Shown in pieces: positions 17,331 to 25,460 of a stretch of 64,000 nt of DNA (positions are counted from its first letter, which is position 1; each line of letters begins with the position of its first letter). The translations under genes were made by a program, and so were the position numbers. The notes under the pieces were generated by a model, which was not told where the DNA came from, ran no database searches, and saw only the letters and a program-made list of their open reading frames with translations. This stretch comes from JBMOMT01 sp049324835 (GTDB lineage: Bacteria; Chloroflexota; Anaerolineae; CAYNKW01), in contig JBMOMT010000060.1 of the NCBI GenBank assembly GCA_049324835.1, positions 1 through 64,000 of the forward strand, in the 5' to 3' direction.

Positions 17331-17385
17331 AACCGATAATCGATTACTCGAACTCGATTCTACCACAGGCCGCGCCCCCTGTCAA
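17331..17385 (-). promoter_or_regulatory. Promoter and GntR-type operator of the heterocycle array
   Basis: On the minus strand TTGACA (17385-17380), a 17-nt spacer and TAGAAT (17362-17357) form a near-consensus promoter. The palindrome-like AATCGATTATCGGTT (17345-17331) starts 11 nt after the -10 box; further ATCGAT half-sites continue to 17325. The same arrangement occurs at three more promoters in the next 3.5 kb. Confidence 0.75.
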
Positions 17386-17438
17386 GTTGCAAACACCGCA
17401 CGCCAGAACGAGTGAGGCCGAATCGGCGGCTCAAGCGG

Positions 17439-17467
17439 TTGACAACCAGGCAAGAGTCGCGTACAAT
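17439..17467 (+). promoter_or_regulatory. Sigma70 promoter of the 17491 alcohol dehydrogenase gene
   Basis: TTGACA (17439-17444) and TACAAT (17462-17467) with a 17-nt spacer, followed 24 nt later by the ATG. No operator palindrome follows the -10 box here. The operator of the divergent promoter (17331-17345) lies about 95 bp upstream of this -35 box. Confidence 0.75.
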
Positions 17468-17490
17468 CAGCCCTGGGAAGGAGGTTAACC

Positions 17491-18525
17491 ATGAAAGCCA
17501 TCGTCAAATATGCGCGCGGAAAAGGATACGTCGAAATCCAAGACGTGCCCGAGCCGACACCCGGCCCGGGCCAGGTCAAGGTCGAGGTGCAGGCCGCCGG
17601 CGTCTGCGGCTCGGACCTGCACATCTATTACGACGAGATCGCCATCCCCATCGAGCCGCCGGTGGTCATGGGCCACGAGTTTGCCGGCGTCATCGTCGAG
17701 CTGGGCGCCGGCGTCGATCAACTCGCCGTCGGCGACCGGGTGACGTGCGAGACGACGGCCTGGTCGTGCGGCCAGTGCCTCCAATGCCGCCTGGGCCACT
17801 ATAACATGTGCGCCAACCGCAAGGTCGTGGGTTATGCCGTGGATGGCTGTTTTGCCCGCTACTGTGTCGTCAACGAGCGCCAGGTGCACCGGCTGCCCGA
17901 CAACGTCGATTTCCTGGCCGGCGCCCTGACCGAGCCGGCGGCCTGCTGCGTCCACGCCGTTCTGGAGCTGACCACCATCTCTGCCGGCGATGTGGTGGTC
18001 CTCACCGGCCCCGGGCCCATCGGCCTGCTGTGCCTGCAACTGGTCAAGGCGGCGGGCGGCTACGCTGTCGTGTGTGGCACCTCGTTAGACGCCGAGCGGC
18101 TGGCGCTGGCCCGCCAGTTCGGCGCGGACCGGATCGTCAACGTGGAAACGGAAAACGCGCTGGAACTGATTGGCCGCCTGACCGATTCCCAGGGCGCCGA
18201 TATCTTTTTCGAGTGCGCGGGTGCGCCGGCTGCCGCCCGCTTTGGCCTGGAGGCGACGCGTCGCGGCGGCCAGTACACCCAGGTTGGCCTCTTTCCCGGC
18301 CCGTTCGAGCTCAAATTCGACCAGATCGCCTACAAAGAGTTACGCGTGACCGGCTCGCTGGGTCAGCGTTGGACCTCGTGGCAGCGGGCGCTGGCGCTGA
18401 TGGCCCACGGCCAGGTGGACACCCGCTCGCTGGTCAGCCACATCCTACCGCTCACCGAGTGGCGCGAGGCGTTCCGCTTGTTCGAGCAAAAGCAGGGGCT
18501 CAAAATCGTGTTGGAGCCAGCCTAG
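17491..18525 (+). CDS. Zinc-dependent alcohol dehydrogenase (MDR family)
   Basis: 344 residues. It oxidises an alcohol or polyol with NAD(P). Catalytic zinc residues are in AAGVCGSDLHIYYDE and MGHEFAGVIVELG, structural zinc Cys are in SCGQCLQCRLGHYNMC, and the Rossmann motif is LTGPGPIGLLCLQ. AAGGAGG lies 7 nt before the ATG. It is transcribed away from the Mo-hydroxylase array from its own promoter. Its stop codon overlaps the stop of the convergent SDR gene inside a CTAG. It is a homologue of the enzyme at 8801. Confidence 0.93.
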   Translation: MKAIVKYARGKGYVEIQDVPEPTPGPGQVKVEVQAAGVCGSDLHIYYDEIAIPIEPPVVMGHEFAGVIVELGAGVDQLAVGDRVTCETTAWSCGQCLQCRLGHYNMCANRKVVGYAVDGCFARYCVVNERQVHRLPDNVDFLAGALTEPAACCVHAVLELTTISAGDVVVLTGPGPIGLLCLQLVKAAGGYAVVCGTSLDAERLALARQFGADRIVNVETENALELIGRLTDSQGADIFFECAGAPAAARFGLEATRRGGQYTQVGLFPGPFELKFDQIAYKELRVTGSLGQRWTSWQRALALMAHGQVDTRSLVSHILPLTEWREAFRLFEQKQGLKIVLEPA

Positions 18526-19268
18526 TCGATCAGCAGCCCCCCGTTCACGTCCAGAATCTCGCCGGTGATGAAACTGGCCTCGTCGCAGGCCAAAAAAACG
18601 ACGGCGCGGGCCACGTCCTGCGGCGTGCCCAGCCGCCCCAGGGGCGTCCTCTGGACGAACGCCGCGTTCTCCTCGTCGGAAACCGCGTGGATCATGGGCG
18701 TGTCGATGCGCCCCGGCGCGACGGCGTTGACCGTGATGCCGTGCGGCCCCAATTCGCGGGCCAACTGTTTGGCCAGGCAAATCACACCCGCTTTGGAGAC
18801 CGAATAGTGCGCCCCGGCCAGTGTGCCGCCCGTCTTGCCGGCCGACGAGGCGATGCTGATGATCCGGCCCGCGCCCTGGCGCTTCATGGCCGGAACCACA
18901 GCCTGGCAGCACAAAAAGGCGCCCTTCAGGTTCACCGCCAGCAGCCGATCCCACTGCGCCTCGCTGATCTCCTCAAAGGGCAGCACCTCGTAGATGCCGG
19001 CGTTGTTGACCAGGATGTCGATAGTTCCCCAGCGGGTCAACACTTCGTCCACGACGCGCTGGATCTGATCGCGGCGTGTCACGTCCATCGGAAAAGCCAG
19101 CGCCTCGCCGCCCAGAGCCCTAATTTCGGCCAGGGCGCCGTCCAGCAGATCGGCGCGGACGTCGCAGGCGGCCACCCGCGCGCCCTCGCGGGCAAAGGCC
19201 AGGGTGATGCCCAGGCCGATGCCCCGGCCCGCCCCGGTGACGATGGCGACTTTGTCTTTCAGACGCAT
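18522..19268 (-). CDS. SDR-family oxidoreductase
   Basis: 248 residues. The cofactor motif is TGAGRGIGLGI, followed by NNAGIYEV, catalytic Ser in SIASSAGKTG and YSVSKAGVI as Tyr-x3-Lys. The C-terminus is FITGEILDVNGGLLID. ATG 19268 with GGAGGG upstream is preferred; the long open frame back to 19709 overlaps the cupin gene in another frame and is rejected. It follows the cupin gene on the same strand and probably shares its operator-controlled promoter. Confidence 0.92.
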   Translation of the reverse strand: MRLKDKVAIVTGAGRGIGLGITLAFAREGARVAACDVRADLLDGALAEIRALGGEALAFPMDVTRRDQIQRVVDEVLTRWGTIDILVNNAGIYEVLPFEEISEAQWDRLLAVNLKGAFLCCQAVVPAMKRQGAGRIISIASSAGKTGGTLAGAHYSVSKAGVICLAKQLARELGPHGITVNAVAPGRIDTPMIHAVSDEENAAFVQRTPLGRLGTPQDVARAVVFLACDEASFITGEILDVNGGLLID

Positions 19269-19282
19269 CGTTGTTGCCCTCC

Positions 19283-19303
19283 GGGCGGGTTGCCAACCCG
19301 CCC
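19283..19303. repeat. Short intergenic hairpin
   Basis: GGGCGGGTTG and CAACCCGCCC form a perfect 10-bp stem with one unpaired base between the cupin stop and the SDR start. No T-tract follows. Confidence 0.7.
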
Positions 19304-19309
19304 TACGTG

Positions 19310-19690
19310 TCAGTCTTTGAGCAGGTGATCGGCTTTGTACTTTTCCGGGATGAACGGCGGCGCCACCGCCGAGACGACTTTGAGGATTTCGTCCCCATCG
19401 TTGATCAATCGGTGGACGGCCCTGGGCGGCACATAGACCACCACGCCGGGCTCCAGCAGCGCCTCCTCGTCGTCCACCTGGATGCGTCCCCGGCCCGAGA
19501 CGCAGTAAAAGACCTCCTCCTGGTCTTCGTGGGCGTGGGCGTTGCTGGTGAACCCCGGATCGACCGAGCTGGTGCCCAGCCACAGGTGCTGGCTGCCCAT
19601 GTTTTCGGGCGTCACCAGGTGGCGGATGACCCGCTGGTGCGGCGGGCCGATGCGGTCGCCTTCGACATCTTGCTCGCGGATGTACTTCAC
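19310..19690 (-). CDS. Cupin-domain protein
   Basis: 126 residues. A single cupin barrel is visible: SNAHAHEDQEEVFYCVSGRG carries the usual two His and Glu metal ligands, and LEPGVVVYVPPRAVHRLIN carries the third His. Such small proteins act as sugar or keto-acid isomerases, dioxygenases or binding proteins. The frame is open to 19879, but that part contains the promoter; GTG 19690 has GGGAGGG 7 nt upstream and lies downstream of the -10 box, which fixes the start. Confidence 0.88.
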   Translation of the reverse strand: MKYIREQDVEGDRIGPPHQRVIRHLVTPENMGSQHLWLGTSSVDPGFTSNAHAHEDQEEVFYCVSGRGRIQVDDEEALLEPGVVVYVPPRAVHRLINDGDEILKVVSAVAPPFIPEKYKADHLLKD

Positions 19691-19721
19691 GAAATCCCTC
19701 CCTGCGCAAGTTCTTGAGAAA

Positions 19722-19776
19722 AATCGATTATCGATTGCTCGCTGTCCTATTGTAGCGTTTTTTGCCATCGTGTCAA
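19722..19776 (-). promoter_or_regulatory. Promoter and operator of the cupin-SDR pair
   Basis: On the minus strand TTGACA (19776-19771), a 16-nt spacer and TACAAT (19754-19749), then 12 nt downstream AATCGATAATCGATT (19736-19722). The last is a perfect palindrome around its central base and the best copy of the shared operator. Confidence 0.8.
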
Positions 19777-19809
19777 GTCCGATATCCGAGCGAAAAAAGT
19801 CGCCATAAC

Positions 19810-19863
19810 TTGACAGTGAACGGAAAGATGGTACAATACGGACGCAATAATCGATAATCGTTA
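19810..19863 (+). promoter_or_regulatory. Promoter and operator of the GntR gene
   Basis: TTGACA (19810-19815), 16-nt spacer, TACAAT (19832-19837), then 11 nt downstream AATCGATAATCGTTA (19849-19863). The promoter is divergent from the cupin promoter. The operator position implies that the regulator represses its own gene. Confidence 0.78.
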
Positions 19864-20028
19864 ATTGGCAGTACTGCAAAACTCGCTATCTCTCGCTCCC
19901 GCCGGACCACAGTCCGGCGGATAGGGTACCTGAAAACGTATATAAATGCTCTGTTCCGAACAGTGCGCGGACTGTGGTCCGCGCCGAGCGATATGAGCGT
20001 TAGTGACTTTTGCGGTATTGCGTTAATT
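19861..20028. repeat. Nested inverted repeat in the GntR 5' leader
   Basis: Outer arms begin TTAATTGGCAGTACTGCAAAA on the left and end TTTTGCGGTATTGCGTTAA on the right. Inner parts carry the GGACCACAGTCC motif (19903-19918 region) and its partner GGACTGTGGTCC (19969-19980 region). The whole lies between the operator and the GntR start codon, so the mRNA leader is about 200 nt and should fold strongly. Confidence 0.7.
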
Positions 20029-20049
20029 GAGTAACTTTGGAGACGGGAC

Positions 20050-20742
20050 ATGATTTCCAACCACGGACAGGTAGATGCAAACAGTGAAGGCCGGCATTTG
20101 CCTCGTGTCGTGCTGAGCGACCGGGTCAAAGAGTACATCGTCGAAGCGGTGTTGAGCGGTGAACTTGGACCGGGCGACCGCATCGTCGAAAGCTCGATGG
20201 CCCGCGAGCTGGGCGTGAGCCAGGCGCCGGTGCGTGAGGCCATCCGCGACCTGGTGCTCCTCGGTTTTTTGGAGACCGAGCCTTACAAGGGCACCTCGGT
20301 CCGCTCGTTCACGCCCGAGGAACTGTGGGAAACCTACACCGTGCGCGCTGCCCTGGAGTCGCTGGCCGCCCGGCTGGCAGCCACCCACCTCACCGCCGAC
20401 GATGCGGACAAGCTCCAGAGTATCCTGGACGAGATGATGGAAGCCGCCCGCCAGCAAGACCGCGACCGGCTGGTCCAACTGGACAACCGCTTTCACGAGA
20501 CCATCCTCAAGATTTCGCGGAACAAGACCCTGCATCAACTCTGGAAAACGCTGCAATTCGGCACCTGGAGCATCGTCACCTACCGCAAGTCGAGCTACGA
20601 TCCGGCCTACCTGGCTGCCCGCCACGGCGAGCTGCTGGAGGCCCTCAAGTCCGGCGACCCGGAACAGGCCGCCCACGCCATGCAACACCACATCGAAGAC
20701 ATGGGCAAGCCGCCCGAAGATATGCGTATCGAAAAAGGCTAA
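20050..20742 (+). CDS. GntR-family regulator, FCD subfamily (paralogue 1)
   Basis: 230 residues. The N-terminal winged helix (about 24-92) contains LGVSQAPVREAIRDLVLLG, with the recognition helix identical to that of the paralogue at 29804. The FCD effector domain (about 100-225) carries metal/ligand residues in LDNRFHETI, ARHGELLEAL and MQHHIEDMG. FCD regulators usually repress catabolic genes and release DNA on binding a carboxylic acid. The AATCGATnATCGATT sites around it are the likely targets, including its own promoter. GGAGACGGGAC precedes the ATG. Confidence 0.93.
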   Translation: MISNHGQVDANSEGRHLPRVVLSDRVKEYIVEAVLSGELGPGDRIVESSMARELGVSQAPVREAIRDLVLLGFLETEPYKGTSVRSFTPEELWETYTVRAALESLAARLAATHLTADDADKLQSILDEMMEAARQQDRDRLVQLDNRFHETILKISRNKTLHQLWKTLQFGTWSIVTYRKSSYDPAYLAARHGELLEALKSGDPEQAAHAMQHHIEDMGKPPEDMRIEKG

Positions 20743-20767
20743 CAAGCCATGACAGGCAGTGACTCTC

Positions 20768-20805
20768 CCCGGCCCTCGCCGTCCAGCGGTGGGGGCCGGG
20801 CTTTT
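20768..20805 (+). terminator. Intrinsic terminator after GntR
   Basis: CCCGGCCC (20768-20775) pairs with GGGCCGGG (20793-20800), followed by CTTTT. It separates the GntR transcript from the promoter at 20831. Confidence 0.7.
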
Positions 20806-20830
20806 GGAACGGACATTGCCCCGCGAGTTC

Positions 20831-20885
20831 TTGACAAACTCCCTGGTTCAGGGTACAATAGTCTCTATATAATCGATTCTCGAAA
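20831..20885 (+). promoter_or_regulatory. Promoter and operator of the plus-strand catabolic operon
   Basis: TTGACA (20831-20836), 17-nt spacer, TACAAT (20854-20859), then 11 nt downstream AATCGATTCTCGAAA (20871-20885), a weaker copy of the operator followed by another AATCGA. The first gene starts at 21057, leaving a leader of about 190 nt in which I see no riboswitch. Confidence 0.72.
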
Positions 20886-21056
20886 ATCGAAAATCCAAAG
20901 CTTCGAGGCAGCGAGCGACACATCGGTTGGGGAAGGAGGGCCTATCGGCAGACTGTTGGCCTGGCGGCTATCGGGCAGCGTGACCGTTGGTTCACGTGCC
21001 GGTTGGTGATTTTGTAACGAGTGACAAATCCCAAGGGAACCAAAGGAGGTTTACAA

Positions 21057-22754
21057 ATGGCAGATTCTAGCAAGGTGCTCGGAACGTTTTTCGGCGACGA
21101 GACCTTTCCCATCGAGTGGAAGGACGAGGGAGAAAAAAAGCTATTCTGGTTCTACGACGACAACCACTGCCCTCGCCCCATTTCCCCGATGTATTGGAGC
21201 CTGGACGGTTGGTGGGGACCGACGCTGGACTATATGTACCGGCGTTTCGGTTTTCCCATTGGCAAAGCCTGGATCGGCAAGCGGGTGAACGGCTACCTGT
21301 ACACGGCTATTGTCCCCCGCGAGCCTGAATCGGCCGCGATGCTGGGACCCTACTACGGCTGGATCATGCCCACCTATGCCAGCAGGTTCCTGGACTGGTG
21401 GAACGACCGCTACCTGCCCGAAATCGAGCGCAACTTTGAATACCTGGACACCTTCCCCACGGAGAAAGTCTCTTTGCAAGAACTGATGGTCTTCCTGGAG
21501 GAGGCCATCGACATCCAGGAGCGACATTTCCGCCTGCACTGGATCCTCAACCTGGCCCAGTTCCAATCGTCCCTGGACTTGCAGGCAGCCGTCGGCGAGG
21601 TCATTGGTGCGGCTGACCCCGCCCTAATCGGCCGCATCCTGATCTCCATCAAGGACCGCAACTGGGATAGCCTGGAGGCGCTGTGGAAGCTCAAAGAAAA
21701 AGTCAAGGCCGATCCCCAGCTCAAGGCGGTTTTTGACGCCGGCGAGACCGCCACGGCGATCATTCCCGAGCTGAAAAAGAGCAAAAAGGGCCAGGCGTTC
21801 CTGGCGGACGTGGAAGCCTACTGCAAGGAATTCGGCGTCAAGCCCTCCATGTACACCCACGAGTACACCAACAAGCTATGGGTCGAAGATCCGGCCCCGG
21901 CCGTCGAGAGTATCAAGGGTTACCTCGCCGCTAATTACGACTTTCCCACCGAGTATCAGCGTATGGTGGACGATCACCACGCCGCCATCGCCGAGCTCAA
22001 GGCCATGGTGCCCGACACGGCCACGCCCGAGCAGCGCGCCAAGCTGAACACCGCCATCGAGCTGGCCACCCGGATGATGCCCCTCACACCGGACCACCAC
22101 TTTTACATGGACCAGGGCTCTTTTGCCCGCATGCGCCTCGTCCTGCTGGCCATTGGCCGGCGCATGGTCAAGGAGGGGTTGTTGCGCGATCCGGAGGACA
22201 TCATGTTCCTGGAATACGACCAATTGCGCGCCTACGTGGCCAACCCCAGCGGTTACGATGGCCAGTCGATCATCAAAGAGGCGCGCCGCGCCTACGAAAA
22301 GGCCCATCACATCCGCCCCCGCGATTGGGTGGGCACCGTGACCCAGTGGTCGATGTACGAAGAGATCTACCACACGCTGTGGGGCTGGCCCGAACGCTGG
22401 GAGCGCGCCCAGGCCGGCGAAGAGGCCGTGGCGGGCATCGTCAAAGGTCTGCCGGCAGCAGCCGGCGTGGCCGAGGGGGTGGCCCGCGTGGTGATCGGTC
22501 CCGAAGAGTTCAACCAGGTCCAGCGCGGCGAAATCCTGGTGTGTATGATGACCAACCCCGGCTGGGTGGTGCTCTTTAGCAAGATCAAAGGCGCCGTCAC
22601 CGACGCTGGCGGCGTGTTGAGCCACACCGCCGTCGTGGCCCGCGAGTTTGGCCTGCCGGCCGTGGTCGGCACGGGCGAGGCCACCAGCCGCATCAAAACC
22701 GGCGACCGCATCCGCGTCAACGGCAACACCGGCGTAGTAGAGATTCTGAGTTAG
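21057..22754 (+). CDS. Phosphohistidine-domain protein, phenylphosphate synthase PpsA-like
   Basis: 565 residues (about 64 kDa). The last 100 residues are a PEP-utilising mobile domain: KGLPAAAGVAEGVARVV, then GGVLSHTAVVAREFGLPAV with His523 as the likely phosphocarrier. The first 430 residues have no motif I can name; they start with FPIEWKDEGEKKLFWFYDD and are rich in Trp and charged residues, so they may bind the acceptor. There is no PEP/pyruvate TIM barrel. The ATP-grasp part such an enzyme needs is encoded 5 kb downstream (27703). This division matches phenylphosphate synthase (PpsA about 70 kDa, PpsB about 40 kDa). ATG 21057 with AAAGGAGG is preferred to the upstream start at 21021. 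It is the first gene after an operator-controlled promoter. Confidence 0.85.
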   Translation: MADSSKVLGTFFGDETFPIEWKDEGEKKLFWFYDDNHCPRPISPMYWSLDGWWGPTLDYMYRRFGFPIGKAWIGKRVNGYLYTAIVPREPESAAMLGPYYGWIMPTYASRFLDWWNDRYLPEIERNFEYLDTFPTEKVSLQELMVFLEEAIDIQERHFRLHWILNLAQFQSSLDLQAAVGEVIGAADPALIGRILISIKDRNWDSLEALWKLKEKVKADPQLKAVFDAGETATAIIPELKKSKKGQAFLADVEAYCKEFGVKPSMYTHEYTNKLWVEDPAPAVESIKGYLAANYDFPTEYQRMVDDHHAAIAELKAMVPDTATPEQRAKLNTAIELATRMMPLTPDHHFYMDQGSFARMRLVLLAIGRRMVKEGLLRDPEDIMFLEYDQLRAYVANPSGYDGQSIIKEARRAYEKAHHIRPRDWVGTVTQWSMYEEIYHTLWGWPERWERAQAGEEAVAGIVKGLPAAAGVAEGVARVVIGPEEFNQVQRGEILVCMMTNPGWVVLFSKIKGAVTDAGGVLSHTAVVAREFGLPAVVGTGEATSRIKTGDRIRVNGNTGVVEILS

Positions 22755-22769
22755 GCGTATCGACGCGAC

Positions 22770-22797
22770 GTGGGGGCGCGGGCAACCGCGCCCCCAC
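22770..22797. repeat. Intergenic hairpin with GCAA loop
   Basis: Twelve perfect base pairs (GTGGGGGCGCGG and its complement) enclose a GCAA tetraloop. No T-tract follows, so it probably protects or punctuates mRNA rather than ending it. Confidence 0.7.
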
Positions 22798-22826
22798 TGG
22801 ACACAGACTGAACAGGAGAGTACGGT

Positions 22827-24701
22827 ATGGCAGCCACGGGTGGATACGTGGGCAGTGTGCTCCGAGTGGACCTCACAAACGGCTCACTTGACCAGGAGCC
22901 GTTGGACGAGGCTTTCAGTCGAGCTTACATTGGCGGCCGGGGCTTTAGCTCGCGCCTGCAGTACGACCTCATTCCGCGCGACGTGGACCCCCTCGGCCCA
23001 GACAATGTCCTGATCATCGCCCCCGGCGCGCTGACCGGCACCTCGGCGCCCTCGGCGGCGCGCTTTGTCGTCGCCGCCCGCTCGCCGCTGACCGGCATCC
23101 TGGGCGACGCCAACTCGGGCGGCTTTGTGGGGGCCATGCTCAAGCGAGCGGGCTTTAGCCTGGTGCTGATCCGGGGCCGGTCGCCCCAGCCGGTCTATCT
23201 GTGCATCGACGACAATGAAGCCGAGCTGTGCGACGCGCGCCACCTCTGGGGCCGCGACGTCCACGAGACCACCGACGCTCTCAAACAAGAGCATGGGCGG
23301 GGGTGCTGCGTGGTAGCCATCGGCCCGGCCGGCGAAAACCAGGTCCGTTTCGCGGCGGTCATGGCCGACAATGAGCACGCCGCCGCGCGCACCGGTCTGG
23401 GTGCGGTGATGGGCGCCAAGAACCTGAAAGCCATCGCCGTGCGCTCCCGGCAAGACTTTCCCTACCGCGACGAGCCGGCCTTCAAGGCCCTGGTCGCCGA
23501 GCTGCGAGAGATCGAGCAGAACGACAGGCGGGCCCAAGACTTTTCGGCCAGGGGCACCCTGGGCACACTGATGGACCATCACTCGGCCATCGGCGCCATG
23601 AACACCCACAACTACCAGTTCGGCCAGTTCGAGGGCAAGGAAAAGGTCGATCACGAGGCGTTGGCCGCCGAGTACCTGGTCCGGCCGACAGGCTGCTACC
23701 GCTGCTCACTCAAGTGCGACCGCTACAGCCGCATCACCGAGGGTGAATTCGCCGGCGTGGAGGTGGACGGCCCCGAGTACAGCACCGCTGTGGCTCTGGG
23801 ATCGGGGCTGGGCATCGACAACATGGCCGCCATCCTCAAGGGCAACGACCTGGCCAACCGCTACGGCCTGGACACCATCGACCTGGGCGGCGTCATCGCC
23901 TTTAGTATGGAGCTGTATCAGCGCGGCATTCTCAGCAAAAAAGAGGCCGACGGCCTGGACCTGGAATGGGGCAACTATTACACCATGCTGGAGCTGGTGC
24001 GGCGCATCGCCTTCCGCGAGGGTCCCTTTGCCGACCTGCTGGCCCACGGCGTCCACGTCGCCGCCCAGGAGATTGGGCGCGGCGCGGAGCGCTACGCCGT
24101 GCACGTCAAAGGCATGACGCCCGCGCCCCTCGACGCCCGGGCCGTCAAGGTCTACAACTTTCGTTATGCCGTCTCGCCGCGCGGCGCCGACCACCTGCGC
24201 ATCTCGGCGCCCGGCGCCTATGCCCTGGACAGCATGCCGCTGCTGGAGGCCGCGGACAAACTGCGTTTCTGGGAGAGCGTCGTCACCGTGCCGGACCTGA
24301 TGGGCGTCTGTAAATTCGCCTACACCTACTACACCGAGACGCCCGACGTGGCCCTGCACCGCACCCTGGACATCCTGCCCGGCCTGTACCGGGCAGCCAC
24401 CGGCTTTGAGTTGAGCCGCGAGCAACTGGTCGAAACGGCGGCCCGCGTGGTCAACGTCGAGCGCGCCCACAACAACCGCCTGGGCCTGACCGCCGCCGAC
24501 GACACGCTGCCGCCGCGTTTCACCGAGGACCCCATGCCCGGCGGCCCGGCCAAGGGCCAAGTCTACGACATCCTGGAGCCGATGAAGGAGGCGTGGTACA
24601 CCGTCCAGGGTTGGGATCCACAAACCGGCATCCCCACGCGCGAGACGCTGGAAAAATTGGACCTGGGCGACATGGCCGACGATCTGGAAGCAACGACCTG
24701 A
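22827..24701 (+). CDS. Aldehyde:ferredoxin oxidoreductase family protein
   Basis: 624 residues, normal for AOR, a cytoplasmic tungsten bis-pterin enzyme that oxidises aldehydes to acids or reduces acids with ferredoxin. The N-terminal domain has GYVGSVLRVDLTNG and FSRAYIGGRGFSSRL. The [4Fe-4S] ligands are Cys290, Cys293 and Cys297 (GCYRCSLKC) with Cys495 (MGVCKFAY) as the fourth. It lies 72 nt after the PpsA-like gene and 21 nt before a cyclase gene. The TGA stop lies in an ACCTGACAGG repeat core. An oxygen-sensitive enzyme of this kind points to anaerobic or microaerobic use of the pathway. Confidence 0.93.
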   Translation: MAATGGYVGSVLRVDLTNGSLDQEPLDEAFSRAYIGGRGFSSRLQYDLIPRDVDPLGPDNVLIIAPGALTGTSAPSAARFVVAARSPLTGILGDANSGGFVGAMLKRAGFSLVLIRGRSPQPVYLCIDDNEAELCDARHLWGRDVHETTDALKQEHGRGCCVVAIGPAGENQVRFAAVMADNEHAAARTGLGAVMGAKNLKAIAVRSRQDFPYRDEPAFKALVAELREIEQNDRRAQDFSARGTLGTLMDHHSAIGAMNTHNYQFGQFEGKEKVDHEALAAEYLVRPTGCYRCSLKCDRYSRITEGEFAGVEVDGPEYSTAVALGSGLGIDNMAAILKGNDLANRYGLDTIDLGGVIAFSMELYQRGILSKKEADGLDLEWGNYYTMLELVRRIAFREGPFADLLAHGVHVAAQEIGRGAERYAVHVKGMTPAPLDARAVKVYNFRYAVSPRGADHLRISAPGAYALDSMPLLEAADKLRFWESVVTVPDLMGVCKFAYTYYTETPDVALHRTLDILPGLYRAATGFELSREQLVETAARVVNVERAHNNRLGLTAADDTLPPRFTEDPMPGGPAKGQVYDILEPMKEAWYTVQGWDPQTGIPTRETLEKLDLGDMADDLEATT

Positions 24702-24722
24702 CAGGTCTCAAAGGAGTGAGAC

Positions 24723-25439
24723 ATGACGAAACTGATTGACCTGAGCATGAAAGTTAGCGCCGACATGGTCGTCTTTCCCCGCGTGGCGCGGCCCATCATG
24801 GCCATGCTCGAAAGCTGGGAAGAGTTTGCCGTCAACATCGGCGCCGCCGAATACGGCGCCACCTGGCTAACGGCCCACTATGTCGTCGTCCTGGGCGACC
24901 ACGTCGGCACCCACGTCGACTCGCTGCGCCACATGCGCGACGACGCCCCCGGCCCCGACGGCATCCCGCTGGAATACTGCTACGGCGACGGCGTCGTGCT
25001 CGACTTTAGCGACAAGCCGGTGGGTTATGGCATCACCGCCGAGGACTGCCAACACGAGCTGGCCCGCATCGGCTACAGACTCAAGCCGCTGGACATTGTG
25101 CTGGTCAAGACCGGTGCGGGGCGCTACAACACCGAGCAACGTTACCTGACCGACCATTGCGGCATGACCGGCGAGTCGACCCACTGGCTCATCGACCAGG
25201 GCATCAAGATGATGGGCATCGACGCCGTCACCTGGGATCGCCCGGTCAGGTCGATGTTCGAGACCAAGGAATTCTGGCCTGGCCACGTGGTCATGCTGGA
25301 GCGTGAATACTATCACCTGGAGAACCTGGCCAACCTGGATGCTATCCCGGTGCCGCACAGCTTCAAAGTGTCGGTGTTCCCGGTCAAGTGGCAGGGCACG
25401 ACCGCCGCGCCGGTCCGCGCCGTGGCGATTTTGGAGTAG
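24723..25439 (+). CDS. Cyclase-family metal hydrolase, second copy
   Basis: 238 residues. The metal-binding motif is LGDHVGTHVDSLRHM; a later His region is TDHCGMTGESTHW. It is only distantly similar to the cyclase at 12124. AAAGGAGTGAG precedes the ATG. Members hydrolyse N-formyl or lactam/lactone bonds. Its presence in both operator-controlled operons supports a shared ring- or lactone-opening theme. Confidence 0.88.
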   Translation: MTKLIDLSMKVSADMVVFPRVARPIMAMLESWEEFAVNIGAAEYGATWLTAHYVVVLGDHVGTHVDSLRHMRDDAPGPDGIPLEYCYGDGVVLDFSDKPVGYGITAEDCQHELARIGYRLKPLDIVLVKTGAGRYNTEQRYLTDHCGMTGESTHWLIDQGIKMMGIDAVTWDRPVRSMFETKEFWPGHVVMLEREYYHLENLANLDAIPVPHSFKVSVFPVKWQGTTAAPVRAVAILE

Positions 25440-25460
25440 CGCAAATTGGCAATTTGCGCT
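25438..25460. repeat. Hairpin overlapping a start region
   Basis: AGCGCAAATTG and CAATTTGCGCT pair perfectly around one base. The stem begins in the cyclase stop codon and includes the TTG used as start of the next gene, so it may limit translation of that gene. A similar sequence family occurs at 32968 and 55534. Confidence 0.75.

Noticed and set aside
19269..19709. Long N-terminal extension of the 18522 SDR frame
   Set aside because: It overlaps the cupin gene out of frame; ATG 19268 with GGAGGG starts a normal SDR.
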